Shown here in pieces: positions 1 to 11,342 of a DNA stretch of 64,000 bases (positions are counted from its first letter, which is position 1; each line of letters opens with the position of its first letter). The DNA comes from Podocnemis expansa (Eukaryota; Chordata; Testudines; Podocnemididae), in assembly GCA_007922195.1 (NCBI GenBank), contig ML682024.1, positions 9,558,829 to 9,622,828 of the forward strand, written 5' to 3'. The position numbers and the translations under genes were made by a program. The notes beneath the pieces were generated by a model, which was not told the DNA's origin, did not search any database, and saw only the letters and a list, made by a program, of their open reading frames with translations.

Positions 1-1121
1 GAGTGTGGGCAGGATGGACCAAGGTCACCGTAACGAGGATGAAGAATGCAACATGAAAACACAGAGGGTTGTGTTTGGATGCTCCACCTAAGTGTTACAA
101 AGCATGAAGACAAGAAGATAAATGTCTGGCCATAGGGCCTTGCAGCATGAGCTCGTACGGAAACGCTGGATGCCAACGAGTGTGAGGTTAGCCATAATGA
201 CTGTAGCCCACACAGGAAACAATGGAAGGGATGAACAGTAGCCCATGGACTGAGCACATCAAGGCCCGAGCCAGGATCCAAAGAGTCACAGTCTAGCCTG
301 GGTGGCTGCAGACTACACAGGTAGCTGCAGGAGGAAGGAACCTTATCCCCTGGACTGGCCACGACCAGCCCTAGCAGGGCCTGGTCGATGAGGGTAGGAG
401 TAAAATTACATAGTTGCATAGGGGAAAGGGGACTCCAAGATCAGTGAAGAAGGGTCAGAGCAAGACACTTCAAGCCAGAACACTGAAGGCCAAAGCCAAA
501 AGTGGTGCTGTGGGAGGCACAGGGCATGCCGGCTACAGGATCTTAAGCTGGTACGCAAGTGCGTGCTTCCAGCTGAGTATGGTACCAAAATCTGGGTTTC
601 TTGCTGGCAGGGTACTCCAGGACACTAGCAACCACAAGATGGCATAATGGCCTGAGGCAGTGCTGATGGTTTGGTACCTATAAGAGCCTTGGTAGTGTGA
701 GAACTCACAGAAATAGCCTGCTTTTGGCCAGTAATCCTGTGGGATTCCAGCATCATGAGGAAAAAGGGAAGGGAAGGCGGGGAACAATGCCAGCTACCAC
801 TTGGCCACCCAGTCACGGTGGCCAAAGGGCTTGTAGCGGTGCCATATTAGGGATACGGTCTTGCGTGCCTAAGACACCACCAAAGAAGGATTTTGCCACA
901 GCTACATTGCACCTACGTGAGCAGCAGGGGAAAAGACACATTGAGTCAGAGCTGCCCCCAAAAATACGGTTGCCAGGGGAAGGAGAGATCACCATCTGAC
1001 CACCTAGGAAGTGAAGCTGCCCACAGAGTATCAACCACTGTATCACAAGGGTACCCTGGATTTAGAGAACCCAATGAGGAGGGCTATGTTTAGCTGGGGA
1101 ACCAGATGGCATTCCTTGTGG
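1..1121 (-). mobile_element. Degenerate internal region of a DIRS-type retrotransposon
   Basis: This stretch aligns in blocks with the non-coding interior of the DIRS element at about 33,690-34,740. Shared phrases include 'agataaatgtctggccata' (117 and 33,774), 'aaggcccga' (262 and 33,922) and 'gtaccctggatt' near 1,050 and 34,670, all in the same order. No open frame of any retroelement protein is visible. The element resumes at 3,649 after an inserted hAT. Its DIRS assignment rests entirely on this similarity. Confidence 0.6.
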
Positions 1122-1836
1122 CAGGGCCGTCCTTAAGGGGGTGCAGGAGGGGCAACTGCACTAGGCCCCATGCTTTGGGGGGGGCTCGCAGTTTTGGGGG
1201 ATCCCACGCAGCCAGCTGGAGTAAGGAAGCAGGGAGCTTTTTCAAGCTGTGGGACTAGGCAGCCGCTCCGGCTGGTCAGGGAAGGGGGAAGGGAATTCAG
1301 CCAGGCAGCATTTGTTTACAGTAACTCTTAAGTAGCCACCTTCCCACAACTGCTCCCTGAGGGGAAGAGAAAGGGCAAGTGTTGAGATAAAACTTATGGA
1401 GCCAGCCTCAGTCAAGCAAAACGGGGACAAAGTCAGGAGAATGTCACATACCCAACCTTTATAAAACAGGACCTTCTCTTTGAATTTACATCAGCATCTC
1501 CAGAAAGTGTTCTCAGATATTAAAGAACTTTTTTCCTTCTACATTTAACAAGACTTTTCAGTCTTCAGGGATGTCTTTTTGAGCAAACTTCACTCTGTGC
1601 AGACAATGATCTATTATACCTGAGAGAGAAGACCCCAGGCTAGCACTCATATGGAAATACTGGGTTTTTAGGGTTTATGGCCATCAATCAACAGATTAAA
1701 GAAGTTTTTTATCCTTCCTTCTGCACTGTAAATAAGCTCCATTGTCACTGATTGCAGTCAGACCACCAGTCCCAAAGCATGACAAAAAGGAAAGCAACTG
1801 TGGCCATATGGGTCTAGTTTAGTGAGACAAACAAGG

Positions 1837-2281
1837 GGCACATCTACACAGCACTTTTATTTCAAAATAACACTCGCTATTTCGAAATAAAAGAAATTAG
1901 GTCTACATGACGTTTTCTTATTTCAAAAGGACGGACCTCGTCCTTTCAAAATAAGAATCGTCATTTCGAAAAAGTAACACCTGCCCCCCCTCGAAACGGC
2001 TGTTATTTCGGAAGGGATATTTCAAAATAAAGCTGTTCTTTCGAAACAACACTGTGTAGACCTGTTGTTTCGAAAGAGCTGTTTCGAAAGAACAGGTCCA
2101 AATGGCTTTATTTCGAAATATCCCTTCCGAAATAACAGCCATTTGGATTGCAGGCTTTCCCTTAATTCGAATTAACATTTTGTTAATTCGAATTAACTTA
2201 TTTCGAAATAAGGATTTTATTTCAAAATAACTCATTTCAAAATCCTTATTTTGAAATAACAATGCATGTGTAGACATAGCC
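1837..2281. mobile_element. TTCGAA-rich MITE-like element
   Basis: An AT-rich segment packed with 'tttcgaaataa' palindromes on both strands. It is bounded by 'ggcacatctacacagc' on the left and 'tgtagacatagcc' on the right, a diverged inverted pair. Related copies lie at 14.1, 27.0, 48.6 and 59.2 kb. The minus-strand frame across it (1918-2292) is a by-product of the repeat and not a gene. I could not find a clear target duplication. Confidence 0.75.
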
Positions 2282-3011
2282 AAGGAATCCAAATTTATTC
2301 ATTTCTTAGCTTTTAAAAGTGCCAAAAGACTTCTTGTTTGTTTTACATCAGGGTATCTGAGAGGAGGCCAAAGGTCCCTTGTTTCTTCCTCTCATCCTCA
2401 AACAGTACTTGAGTGTCATTACTTAGATCACCTGCAAAGCAATGAGGAATGTATGAATATGTATATTAAAATAAGGTGGAAAAGGAGAGAGTCAGGCAGC
2501 ATAAAGGGAATAACATACATTAGACAATTGGAATCCAGTGCTTTAAGGTGAGAAAGGACCTGAATTTATTTCTTGATAGCATCCAAAAATAACTTCCCTC
2601 TCTCTGAATTTTCAATTTAACAAAAACTTGATCTAAGAAAAATTATTAAACTTGTAAAATTGTGTGTCCATCTTGAACACAAAACCAGAACCACAAAGAA
2701 GAGTACCTCCAGATGCTCCTGTCCACTTGGCTGTGAGGTTGATGAAATATCACCATGACATGTTCAGTATTGCCTACCCTAAACATCAAAAATAGTCGCA
2801 AGTCTGGCTTAAATATATAATTAAAACTCACTTAAAAATAAAGAGATGTTTAAAGAAATAATAAATCGGGGGGGGAGCTATTTTCTCTGACTTCTGGGTT
2901 TTGAGCCTTTAGGATAAAGTCAGGTCATGTTTTTCTGCTTTTTTCTGCAACTTTTTAGCCTGAGGGCTAAAAATTTATGATTTTATTAAAGAAAAATTAT
3001 GACACTGCCCA

Positions 3012-3580
3012 GTGTTCGCTCTAAGCTGATGATGCAGCTGAACAAGTTATGGGTGCACAAATTATTGGGGAGTCAGTGGGCAGCAGGGAAGAAGCCTATT
3101 GGGGCCTGGAGAACCAGCAGGGAACTTGCTCAGCTGCATCATTAGCTTAGAGCAGTGGTTCCCAACCTTTTTCAGGCTGGGGACCCCTTTGTAACAAAAA
3201 AAAAAAAAAAAAAATCTTTGCAGAACCCACAGCTGATTATGTAATCTGGCCTGCATGAGCAGACTCTGGCCCACACCAGTGGGAGAGCTGGTGAGCAGTA
3301 CTGCCACCGCCATTGCCTGCACCACCAGGGAGCTGAGCCATGGCAGCTGTGGTCCCCTGCCCTTGCCCCTGCTGAGGAGCTGCTGTGGCTTCATCCCCCT
3401 GCCAGGATACAGCCACAGAAGGGGAAAGGCAGCCCTGGCAGGGAGCATCAGGGCTGTAGCTGGATTCTGGCCCCGAGTAGGGAGAGGTTCCACAGACCCC
3501 CTGCAAAGTGTCTGCGGATGTCTGGGGGTCCCCAGACCACAGCTTGGGAACCACTGGCTTAGAGGGAACATTGCGCTGCA
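3012..3580. mobile_element. Palindromic MITE with 'ctctaagctgatgatgcagctg' ends
   Basis: The left arm at about 3,016-3,050 and the arm at 3,123-3,152 are inverted copies of each other around 'ctaagctgatgatgcagctg'. The right end resumes after the nested hAT, at 3,557, with 'agagggaacattg'. A partial copy of the same end is at 4,784-4,830. Confidence 0.65.
3153..3556. mobile_element. Short hAT element, TIR cagtggttcccaa, TSD gcttagag
   Basis: The ends 'cagtggttcccaa' (3153) and 'ttgggaaccactg' (to 3556) are perfect inverted repeats. The 8-bp duplication gcttagag is exact at 3145-3152 and 3557-3564. A run of 19 A lies at 3196-3214. The open frames across the GC-rich centre are not conserved proteins. 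Confidence 0.9.
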
Positions 3581-3648
3581 AAGTTTAAAATGGGGGGGTG
3601 CACAAACTGATTTGCCCTGGGCCCCGCTCCCCCCTAGGGACGGCCCTG

Positions 3649-4200
3649 CCTTGTGGGGGATACAAGCCTCTGAATTTCTGAGTACTTCGGAAAACAGGAA
3701 TTCTAATCTGGTCCCTCAAGGAGGTGAGGAAAAACAACTATCCTCGTAAGGTCGTCACCAACATCACATGGAGGTGACGCCACGGTTTGAACTGCAGATC
3801 CCCATGCAGGTATAGCAGGTCAATGCACACCCAAGGAGCAGTGCCCTCTGTCAGGGTAAGTGTGTCCGAAAGGCAGGGAGGCTAGGGTGGACAAGCAACT
3901 CAGTGGAGGAGCTTTAATGCCTGGAGTGCGGCCTTTCACCCAGCTATGACAGGGGACTGATGCCGCAAAAGTGGATGCTGATGTGGAAGGCTGAAGGTAA
4001 GGTATCCCACTGCTGCTCCTCTGCTATGGGAAAGGCGACTTTGGCGCCATCCCTTTAAGTTCCCTGATCTGAAAGGTTACAAGTCAGGTACACTAGGTCT
4101 CTGCTTAGCGAGTGCAGGGGGAGGAAGGGGAAGATATGATTTTGGCATAGTGAGAAGGTTATCCCAGGAGGTCCAGGTCACAAACCCAAAAGGACTTTTC
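3649..4200 (-). mobile_element. Continuation of the DIRS remnant after the hAT insertion
   Basis: The text 'acaagcctctgaatttctg' after 3,660 matches 'acaggcctctgagtttctg' near 34,757 in the other DIRS copy, so the host element continues directly across the hAT. Further right the match fades. 4,200-4,509 shows nothing I can assign. Confidence 0.55.
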
Positions 4201-4509
4201 TGAGTTAACCAAAATTTCAAAAGCATTTAGATATATTTTGACCCAAATTCAATTTTTAAGAATGGCCATTAACCAGAAAATCTATTTGTAATTTACCCAG
4301 CTTTATAAAACTTTAAGAGCTGTAGACGCTTCTAAGAAATTAAGCAAGCTTCTTCTCTCTGTCTACAGTGACAACTGTAAACAGTCTTTCAATTTATTGG
4401 ATAATAAATAGTGTAAAGATTTATGGTAGACAGTGTATTGCTGTCTCTGTTCAAATCTGTTGTGTGAGAGATCAAAGCTCTCTCATTCCCCTTGAGATGG
4501 TAGGGGGAA

Positions 4510-4778
4510 CAGTGGGTTACTTGCCAGTAACTGTCCTTCTTCGAGATGGGCTGCTCGGATTCATTCGGTATCAGGTGTATGTGCCTCAGCGCACCATTGG
4601 TCAGAAACCTTTCTAGCCCCAGCCTGTCAGGACCGGGCTGGCACACACTGCCCCCTGGCTACTCCATGGCTATATATACAGCCACTGCCCTGCTCCTCCT
4701 CAGTCTCTACTAGTTGCCAACTCTGAGTAGCGGGGATGGTGGAAGGGTTCTGAATGAATCTGAGCAGCCCATGACGGA
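4510..4778. mobile_element. Solo DIRS terminal module
   Basis: It starts 'agtgggttacttgccagtaac' and contains 'cttcttcgagatgggctgct'. It ends with the inverse 'gaatctgagcagcccat'. A TATA-like 'ctatatataca' lies at about 4,669. The same module forms the ends of the DIRS copies at 33,146 and 43,938. Here it stands alone and breaks off directly at the MITE fragment starting at about 4,782. Confidence 0.7.
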
Positions 4779-5047
4779 TGCAATGTTCCCTCTAAGCTGA
4801 TGATGCAGCTGAGCAAGTTATAGTATTTGCTGAGCAGCAACTTATTAGGCCTGGGCAACAATTTTTTTGGTGCTGAAAGTATCAGCATTCCTAAGTGCCT
4901 TAATTCAAAAGAAATTCATAGATGTCTTTTCATTCAAACTTCAATAAAAATGTTAAATTGAAGTACTGTAGTTTTATTAATTTACTAAACAAATATGAGA
5001 CAATGATACTTGCTGCCCATCTAGCCTCTACCATCATCTACACCGCT

Positions 5048-5185
5048 CAGTTTTTGGCGCCTTTCTTTGTCAGATTTCCAGAATACACATATAGACAAAG
5101 TGGGATTTTCTCCCACAAAAGCTCATGCTAAAAATAAATCTGTTAGTCTTTAAGTGCCACCTGACTCCTTGTTTTTACATATGTA
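5048..5185 (-). mobile_element. SINE fragment (turtle 'agtcctgtggcacttaaagac' type)
   Basis: Read on the minus strand it contains the body 'gtggcacttaaagactaac...gcatgagcttttgtgggagaaaatcccactttgtc' with small changes. The tRNA-like head is missing here. No inverted second body is visible in this copy. Confidence 0.6.
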
Positions 5186-5625
5186 GAGTCAAGGTTAACC
5201 TTGAATCCACCAGTTAGGTGTGATTTGATGTGGATTATCATGTCTTGATGAGAAATTTCCAACCTGTTACAAGACTCTGTCTTTATATTACTCATTAGAC
5301 TGAAGCCTCACTCAACATTTGTACTAGATGCTTGAAATGTACCACATACATCAACTAACTGGGCAAGGAATGTGAACTTACAATCTGTCAGTGCATAAGT
5401 GACAATGTCTAAGAACATTTGTAGTGTATCAGCCTTTAGCTTAAAATTTAGCCTCACATTTCTCAAATCAGTGATCAAGCCCCTTTAAATGAATGGGGGT
5501 ATAATACACTAAGAGAAAACACAAATGGAGGGCTAGATTCTTAATTCCACTGAAGCTTCTTTTAACACTCTGGCAGTGCAAAAGGGCCTTAAAATGGGTT
5601 TCATTTAAGTTTCATCTGATTTGCT
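5186..5625. other. Unassigned AT-rich DNA
   Basis: No convincing open frame, splice pattern, RNA gene or recognised repeat is visible. Confidence 0.5.
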
Positions 5626-5822
5626 GTTACAGTATGACCTGATCCCGTGTCTTACACTCCCCTGTATTTATTTTCATCCTGTTCTGTAACTTCTCCCTCT
5701 TCAAAGCATCTGACAAAGTGGGATAATCTCCCACAAAAGCTCATGTGATAAATAAATGTGTTTAGTCTTTAAGTGCCACAAGACTCCTTGCTTTACTAGA
5801 CTAACACAGCTGCCCCTTTGGA
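5626..5822 (-). mobile_element. Turtle-type SINE, full body
   Basis: On the minus strand the order is the head 'ggcagctgtgttagtctag', 'caaggagtcttgtggcac', the body with 'cccactttgtcag', and a tail with 'aataaatacaggg' and 'gtaagac'. A short repeat 'atttaagt' occurs on both sides (about 5,603 and 5,824). This copy supplies the empty-site sequence (acactcccctgtattt) for the MITE insertion at 60,205. Confidence 0.65.
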
Positions 5823-5835
5823 ATTTAAGTCCCTG

Positions 5836-6679
5836 TTTTGCTGCCAAATGGGATAAAAGGGGTTCAAAGAGGATCAGGCCCTAAATGTCCAAAATGTAGA
5901 TTGAAGTTAAGTAGCTAGCTTCAGATTCCATCATGAGATTGACATGTTGAGGGGATTCTATTTAATATCTAGCTATCAACCTTAAAAATACAGCTATTCT
6001 GCCCTCAGTAAACATATTAAATTACCATGCGTTGCAAATCACAATCACTAGGTAGCAACTGCTTCCCAGATTCCCTCAGGGTAACACCTTAAACAAAGTT
6101 ATCTGAGAAATTCAAAACTGTTAAAAGGTGGCAATGGCAGAAAACATGTTTCAAGACAGTTTCTCACAGCATCACATCTCTGTAAGCAGGGCCATTTTTG
6201 TGCCTAAAGAATTTGCATCAAACAGACCTAGGTTAGAGTCTGTTACATTATCATGCCCAGTCATACCTCTCAAAAGCTAAATATGGCACAACAATCCCCT
6301 AAGTGAATGGCAAAAAATTAATTAGGCATACAGGAAACTTTAAACATTGTATCTTCCTTTAATATAAAGTGTCTCTAACATCTCAGTTTTGGAGTTTATG
6401 GGGGTTTTTTAAATCCAAATCATTTTCAACAATAAAAGGGAAGCTACAGTTAGTATGCCTGGAATGTAAATACTCTCAGAACTAAAATAAGCAGAATGCG
6501 GTACAATTGAGATTTATGTGTCTGGTAGTGGAATATAATAAAGGTAGTTTAATAATTTTTAATTTCTGACAGTCAAAGCAAACCTAATCGAAGCTGCAAG
6601 AAGCAAGAGTATATATGGATTTGTGAAAGAAAATGATTATGCTTCTAACAAATTCTTGGGAAAATAGAAATACAAAGGC
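5836..6679. other. Unassigned AT-rich DNA
   Basis: I see no coding frame, splice pattern or repeat family in this segment. Confidence 0.5.
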
Positions 6680-6705
6680 TTTTTTTTTTTTTTTTTTTTT
6701 TTTTT
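6680..6705. repeat. Poly(T) tract, 26 bases
   Basis: An uninterrupted T run. It could be the reverse of a retroposon A-tail, but no element can be attached to it with confidence. Confidence 0.9.
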
Positions 6706-7046
6706 AATTATTGCACTGCTGGCAGTATTTTTTCCGTCTGCCTTAAATGACTTTTTATTCTTTCAGTTTTTCATTCCATTTTCCTAATCATTAGGATTTG
6801 TTTCCTTCTACCACAGGACTCTATACAAACTTACATTATAAAGCCCCACCTTGATAAACTGATTGCATTAGAATCTCTCACAGAAAAGAAAAATGAATCT
6901 GAAATTTTGCTTATTTTAAAGGATCACTTTTCTTTCAGGAGCTTTTGTTATTCAAGCCTTTTATCAAGTGAAAAGCAAAGCATTCACCCTTGATAGAGAT
7001 GCTAAATGGCTCAATACAATTTTGCTTAGGTGTTTGGAGCTAAGTA

Positions 7047-7223
7047 AAAAAACAACAAGCAGTTGTGTGGCAATCTTCGAAGCACCTGAGGCAGTGGGAT
7101 CTTCTCCCACGAAAGCTCATGCAAAAAATAAATCTGTTAGTCTTAAAGTGCCACACAACTGCTTGTTGTTTTTTTACTGGACTAGACTAACACGGCTATC
7201 CCTTTGGAAACTGACAAGATGCA
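7047..7223 (-). mobile_element. Fold-back SINE with 27-bp perfect hairpin arms
   Basis: The arm at 7046-7072 is the exact reverse complement of 7149-7175 (27/27). The 76-bp loop holds the rest of the SINE body. The head 'gatagccgtgttagtctag' is on the minus strand at the right side. The target duplication tggagctaagta flanks the whole structure (7035-7046 and 7224-7235), so the hairpin inserted as one unit. Confidence 0.85.
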
Positions 7224-7742
7224 TGGAGCTAAGTACCCTCCTCCAGCTGCAGACAGGCTCTGGCCTCCTTTGCCTTCAGGCCAGCTCTCATCCCCTGCCC
7301 CCAAAGAGAGCCATGCGTCCCTGCAGCAGACTGCATGGCAGCCTCTGGGAGCCCCAAGATTTAGCCCTCCCATTGCTCAGGGCCCCCCCTCTTGCCCAGG
7401 CTCAGGGCTGCTTACCTGCTGGGGGCCCACACAGGCCCCAAAGATGCCACCATCTCTGCACAAGCAGCCTGGTGCAGAGGAGAGAGAGAGATTGAAATTT
7501 CCCTCCCCCTCTGCTCCTTCCCTGACTAGGTGCAGGAGGGCAGGGGGGAGGAGCCATCAGCTCTCAGTGCTCCCACAGGCAGCTTGTGCTTGTGCTGGAG
7601 CTGAGACAACACAGATGCACAGGGCTCCTCCGGGCTGGGGAGAGGCAGGGCTACCTGCCCTGCGCTGTCAGATGTGCTGCCTGCATTGGTGAGTGGGGGC
7701 CACTGCACCCTTGCCCACCAGCGCAACTTAAAGGAACATTGG
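7224..7742. other. GC-rich unassigned segment
   Basis: Open frames occur on both strands, but only because of base composition. None shows a known domain. Confidence 0.4.
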
Positions 7743-10507
7743 ACGGATGGTTACCGGTAAGTAACCCACTGTTCTTCGAGTGCCTTTCGGATACATTCAG
7801 CATTAGGTGACTACTAGGCGTACTGAGGATGGTCGGTGGAGTTGGGCATTTTTTCTGCCATCAGTATGCTTACCCTTATAATGGCCAAACAGTGGCATGG
7901 AGGATGCCAGTCAAAAGCCTTGGCATACTGGAAAAGGGTTACAGGACTATATCCACCCCCCCATTTCACCTGTGCGTATCAGCAGGGATTGGGGAAGGCT
8001 CATATAAAGACAAATATAGGCACGAACAACTCTGGAACTTTGGGAAAAAAATGCCTGTGAGTGACGGTCTTAGAGACCAGGGAGGAGAAGACCTTGGCAG
8101 ATGAAGGCACATTTCATGTCCTCTAACGTTAGGGCTGTGATGCGTACCACCACCAAACCTAGGGAGAGTAGATTGTGATGAAGTCTCAAGAACTTTGACT
8201 CACCGACAGGTCATGGACATAGGGGAGTCCTGTGCATTTACTTAGGGCAAGTATTAAACAATGAAATAGGAAGACACCACAGGATGCCTCCTAGGAGAGG
8301 CTTCCCACTAGGCCTCTTTGGCACAACCTTAGGGTACATTATGATCCCTGTGAGTGATCGTGAAGAAGAAAATCACTGACCACTAGGTCTGGTTATATTA
8401 TATAAGACAAGAAAACGAGAGGCAACGTATGTTGCTGAGAGGCAACTAGTACCCGTAGGTCAGGGTAGGGATGGGAGTGCCCATTCTTCACCAATTGCTG
8501 GGAGGCTCTGGCAAGTGCTAGTACTGGGCGAGGTCGAATGCTGAGTCAAACTGCGTCCCACCACATGGAAGCTGTCAGTGGCTTGATGGCTGATGGGTTG
8601 CAAGCTGCGCTTCCAAACTGAAAGGTCAGTGAATTTGTGGATGGGGTGATGCAAAAAGCTCCCCAACTAATACCAAAAGGGGGAAGGAGGTAGCTTCCCA
8701 TGAGAGGAGGACTAGTGGGGGGGGATGGAGAAGGGGAAGGTGTTCACCATTTTACACCACCCCAAATCAAGAGTGAGGAGAAGTCCTCCCACAAAAAAAT
8801 GGACACACTGGGAAGTATACAGTGCCATCTAAAGTATGGAGAAGATGGCGAGGAGAGGGCAACTATTTCACTGTTCCCATACAAAGCCATAATGAGCAGA
8901 GGTTCCAGCTAGTGAAGGAAGATAGACGCAGCCCGGGGGCTTCAAGGCCCTGGGTCCAAGTGGTCCATTGCAGCACAGAGGTGGGGTAAGAGGGCCCCAC
9001 ACCTACAAGGGGGTTCCCACATCTGAACCCCAAAGCGCTAAGGAGTAATCCCTGGTCCACAACTCAGGCCATGCCCATTCCTTCCTCTTCTAACAGGGTG
9101 GCCTTCCAGGGAGGCAAAGAACTGCCTGACCAGGGATTAGCAGAAGAGTTACATAGTGACCTCCTGCTGTGCCTGAATAGGACCAGCTACAGGCTTGAGC
9201 CTCCAAAGCTCGATGGGCCTTGCCTGTCTGGGCATGAGTGACCATAGAATATGATGGGAAGCAATGATGTTGTTATCAATGAACCCCCCTGTGTCCTGTC
9301 AGACAATGTGGTACAGTATTGCACAGTTGCTAGGAGCAGTACTGAAAAACAAAAGCCTTGAAGGTGGCCCTGGGTTCAAAACTCATTGACGGTGGATCAC
9401 TTTTCAAGATACCTCAAACAATGGTTGAGTAACCGACATGTAGAATCGTACCCATTCACATGGACTGGAACCCCAGCGACAACTGCCGAGCACCAAAATG
9501 TGATGGGCAGGAGGCCAGAAAAAGGAGGGGAAGAAAAATAGCTGTCTCCTGCTCCCAGACCCCTTTAGTGTGACCATGGGCTGGTATCAGGATTGTGGAG
9601 GAATTCCAAGGCTGAGGCCTGACAGAATGCTGAGGCCTAACAACATTGCAACACAGATGGATAGCTCAGCAGGCCTTGGGGGCAGGGGAAGAGCTGCATT
9701 TCTCTGTTCCACTAGCACACCTGAATGAGGGCCAGTAGAAGCAACTAGCTGATAAGGAAGCTGTAGAGAGCCGTGCTTCAAGGACAGTGTACTAAAATTT
9801 GGAGACAGAGAAGGTTTTTGGATTTGCCTGCAGATTTCTGAAAATCAGTCCGTTTGGGTCAGCTCAAGGACTACGCCAAAGATCTATGGCACAGGTGAAT
9901 TATGATTGGAGGGTGTCTGGGATAAGGCAGGTCAAAGAGAATAGGTTGTAATTGGGGAAATTTTGGTGCAAAAAGGCTGGATCCAGAACTTAGTTGGCTA
10001 TACAGTAATAATTTATGCTTTGTAATATGATGTAAAATGTCACTATATAAGAATAATGTACACTATTCTCAGGGCTCTTGGGTACTTGCCCTTGGGCCCG
10101 CACTATGTAGAATAAAGCTCCACTCCTCACTAAGTTTGTGGCCGCCTTTTACTGAGAATTCCTCTACAGGATGGAGTAGTGCGAACTTGGCCGGCCTGAG
10201 TGCTGGCAGGCAGAGGTGTGCCACTGTATCCCTGTGAGTGCTCCCAGGAGTTTGCCCCAGAGCTATTGGGGTGGGCAGCATAGGAGATTGGCAAATAGTA
10301 CTAGGGTAACTCAGCTGACCTTCCACAGGAAACCAAGGTCCCTAGCAGTGACCTCTATACCCTGGAAGGCAGGATGAGGAACTCCTCCATGCCTGCTTTG
10401 CCTGGCAGGCTAAGGTTGGGAGCTGAGTGGGCCCCAATCTTTCTAAAACTAGAGGATTATTAGTCCATGAGTGTATGATTGAGGAGGCTTGGGATGGTGC
10501 CATACTC

Positions 10508-10532
10508 CCCCCCCACACACACACACACACAC
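10508..10532. repeat. C-run followed by (AC)n microsatellite
   Basis: Eight C and then about ten AC units. Confidence 0.9.
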
Positions 10533-11120
10533 CCGAACAGGCTTGTCTTAAGCCTCCGGTGGAGTCAGGAGTGTTCCAGGCAGAGAGTGGAACCTATGGA
10601 GGATTTTACCTTGCAGGTCACCAAGGTTTATGGGGCCCTGAAGTACAGTGGTTGTAGGGGGCGATTTTCCATGCGTGGGGTCAGTTAAGCGCTTGAGTGA
10701 CCCATAGCATACCCTAAATTCAGCTGAGTGAGCATGGGAATGCATAGGCAGCCACTGCACATCCTCTGTGGAATCATATTGTGGCATCAAAATCAGGTAG
10801 CCCAAGGGGCGATTGGAATGAGGTATTGGTCAGTTGTCTGTAGGACTTCGACTGTTCTGTCTCCAACCTGTGTGGGAAGAGCCTGCAGCCCAAATAGATG
10901 GTCTGTAGCTCCCTCAGATTACATGAAGGGCCTGCCATTGGGATGAACAGTGAACTGAATAGAGGGGAAAAAAAACAATATGTCGGGTTGGGCCCCCCCT
11001 TACAGCTGGCAATGTATGCCCCAAGCCTAGTTGACATGTAGGGGTAAGGGGGTAGGGAAGGAAATAGGAGGGAGTGGGTTGTAGGACACATCAAGATGTT
11101 CCTGGAGGGCAGTCCGCTAT

Positions 11121-11342
11121 TTATGGGCTCGGCAAGTGACTAATAGTGTGCGGAGGGAGCATCCTCAGTGCCCTTAGGTCCCCCTGGGGGTCCTGGGCTT
11201 GACACATCATGTGCTCTGATCCCTCCATGAATAAGGACCTTCCATTAAAAAGAAGGTCCTGGATGGCCTCCTGGGCCAGGGTGACATCTCTGCGTCTCTG
11301 AGTCAGGCCGATTGCCTCATAAAGGCATCTAGTAGTTGTCAT
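11121..11342 (-). pseudogene. DIRS gag C-terminal fragment
   Basis: The minus frame contains 'QEAIQDLLFNGRSLF' followed by 'LRALRML'. This matches the conserved DIRS gag tail (consensus-like IQDLPFDG.SLF then LR.LGM), which is also present at 17,940-18,030 and at about 36,450. It is cut by the CR1 at 11,343, so the rest of gag is absent. It is a remnant with no start codon context. Confidence 0.65.

Larger units (their letters stand above)
1122..3648. mobile_element. Non-autonomous hAT-type DNA transposon with perfect 8-bp target duplication
   Basis: The ends are inverted repeats (cagggccgtcc at 1122, ggacggccctg ending at 3648). They are flanked by the exact 8-bp duplication ccttgtgg at 1114-1121 and 3649-3656. 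An 8-bp duplication and a CAGGG start are hAT hallmarks. No transposase frame is seen inside. It carries nested insertions: a TTCGAA element at 1,837, a palindromic MITE at about 3,012, and inside that another hAT at 3,153. Confidence 0.85.
7743..11342 (-). mobile_element. DIRS remnant, minus orientation, mostly non-coding
   Basis: The terminal text 'ggtaagtaacccac', then 'ttcttcgag', then 'attcagcattaggtgactact' at 7,755-7,815 is the DIRS end seen at 33,420-33,480. The far end (11,121-11,342) encodes a gag tail. Between them, about 3.3 kb has no reverse transcriptase or recombinase motif in any frame. A CR1 abuts the gag side at 11,343. Confidence 0.65.

Noticed and set aside
3062..3749. Long frames on both strands around 3.1-3.7 kb
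   Set aside because: They lie across nested hAT and MITE sequence with a poly(A) run.
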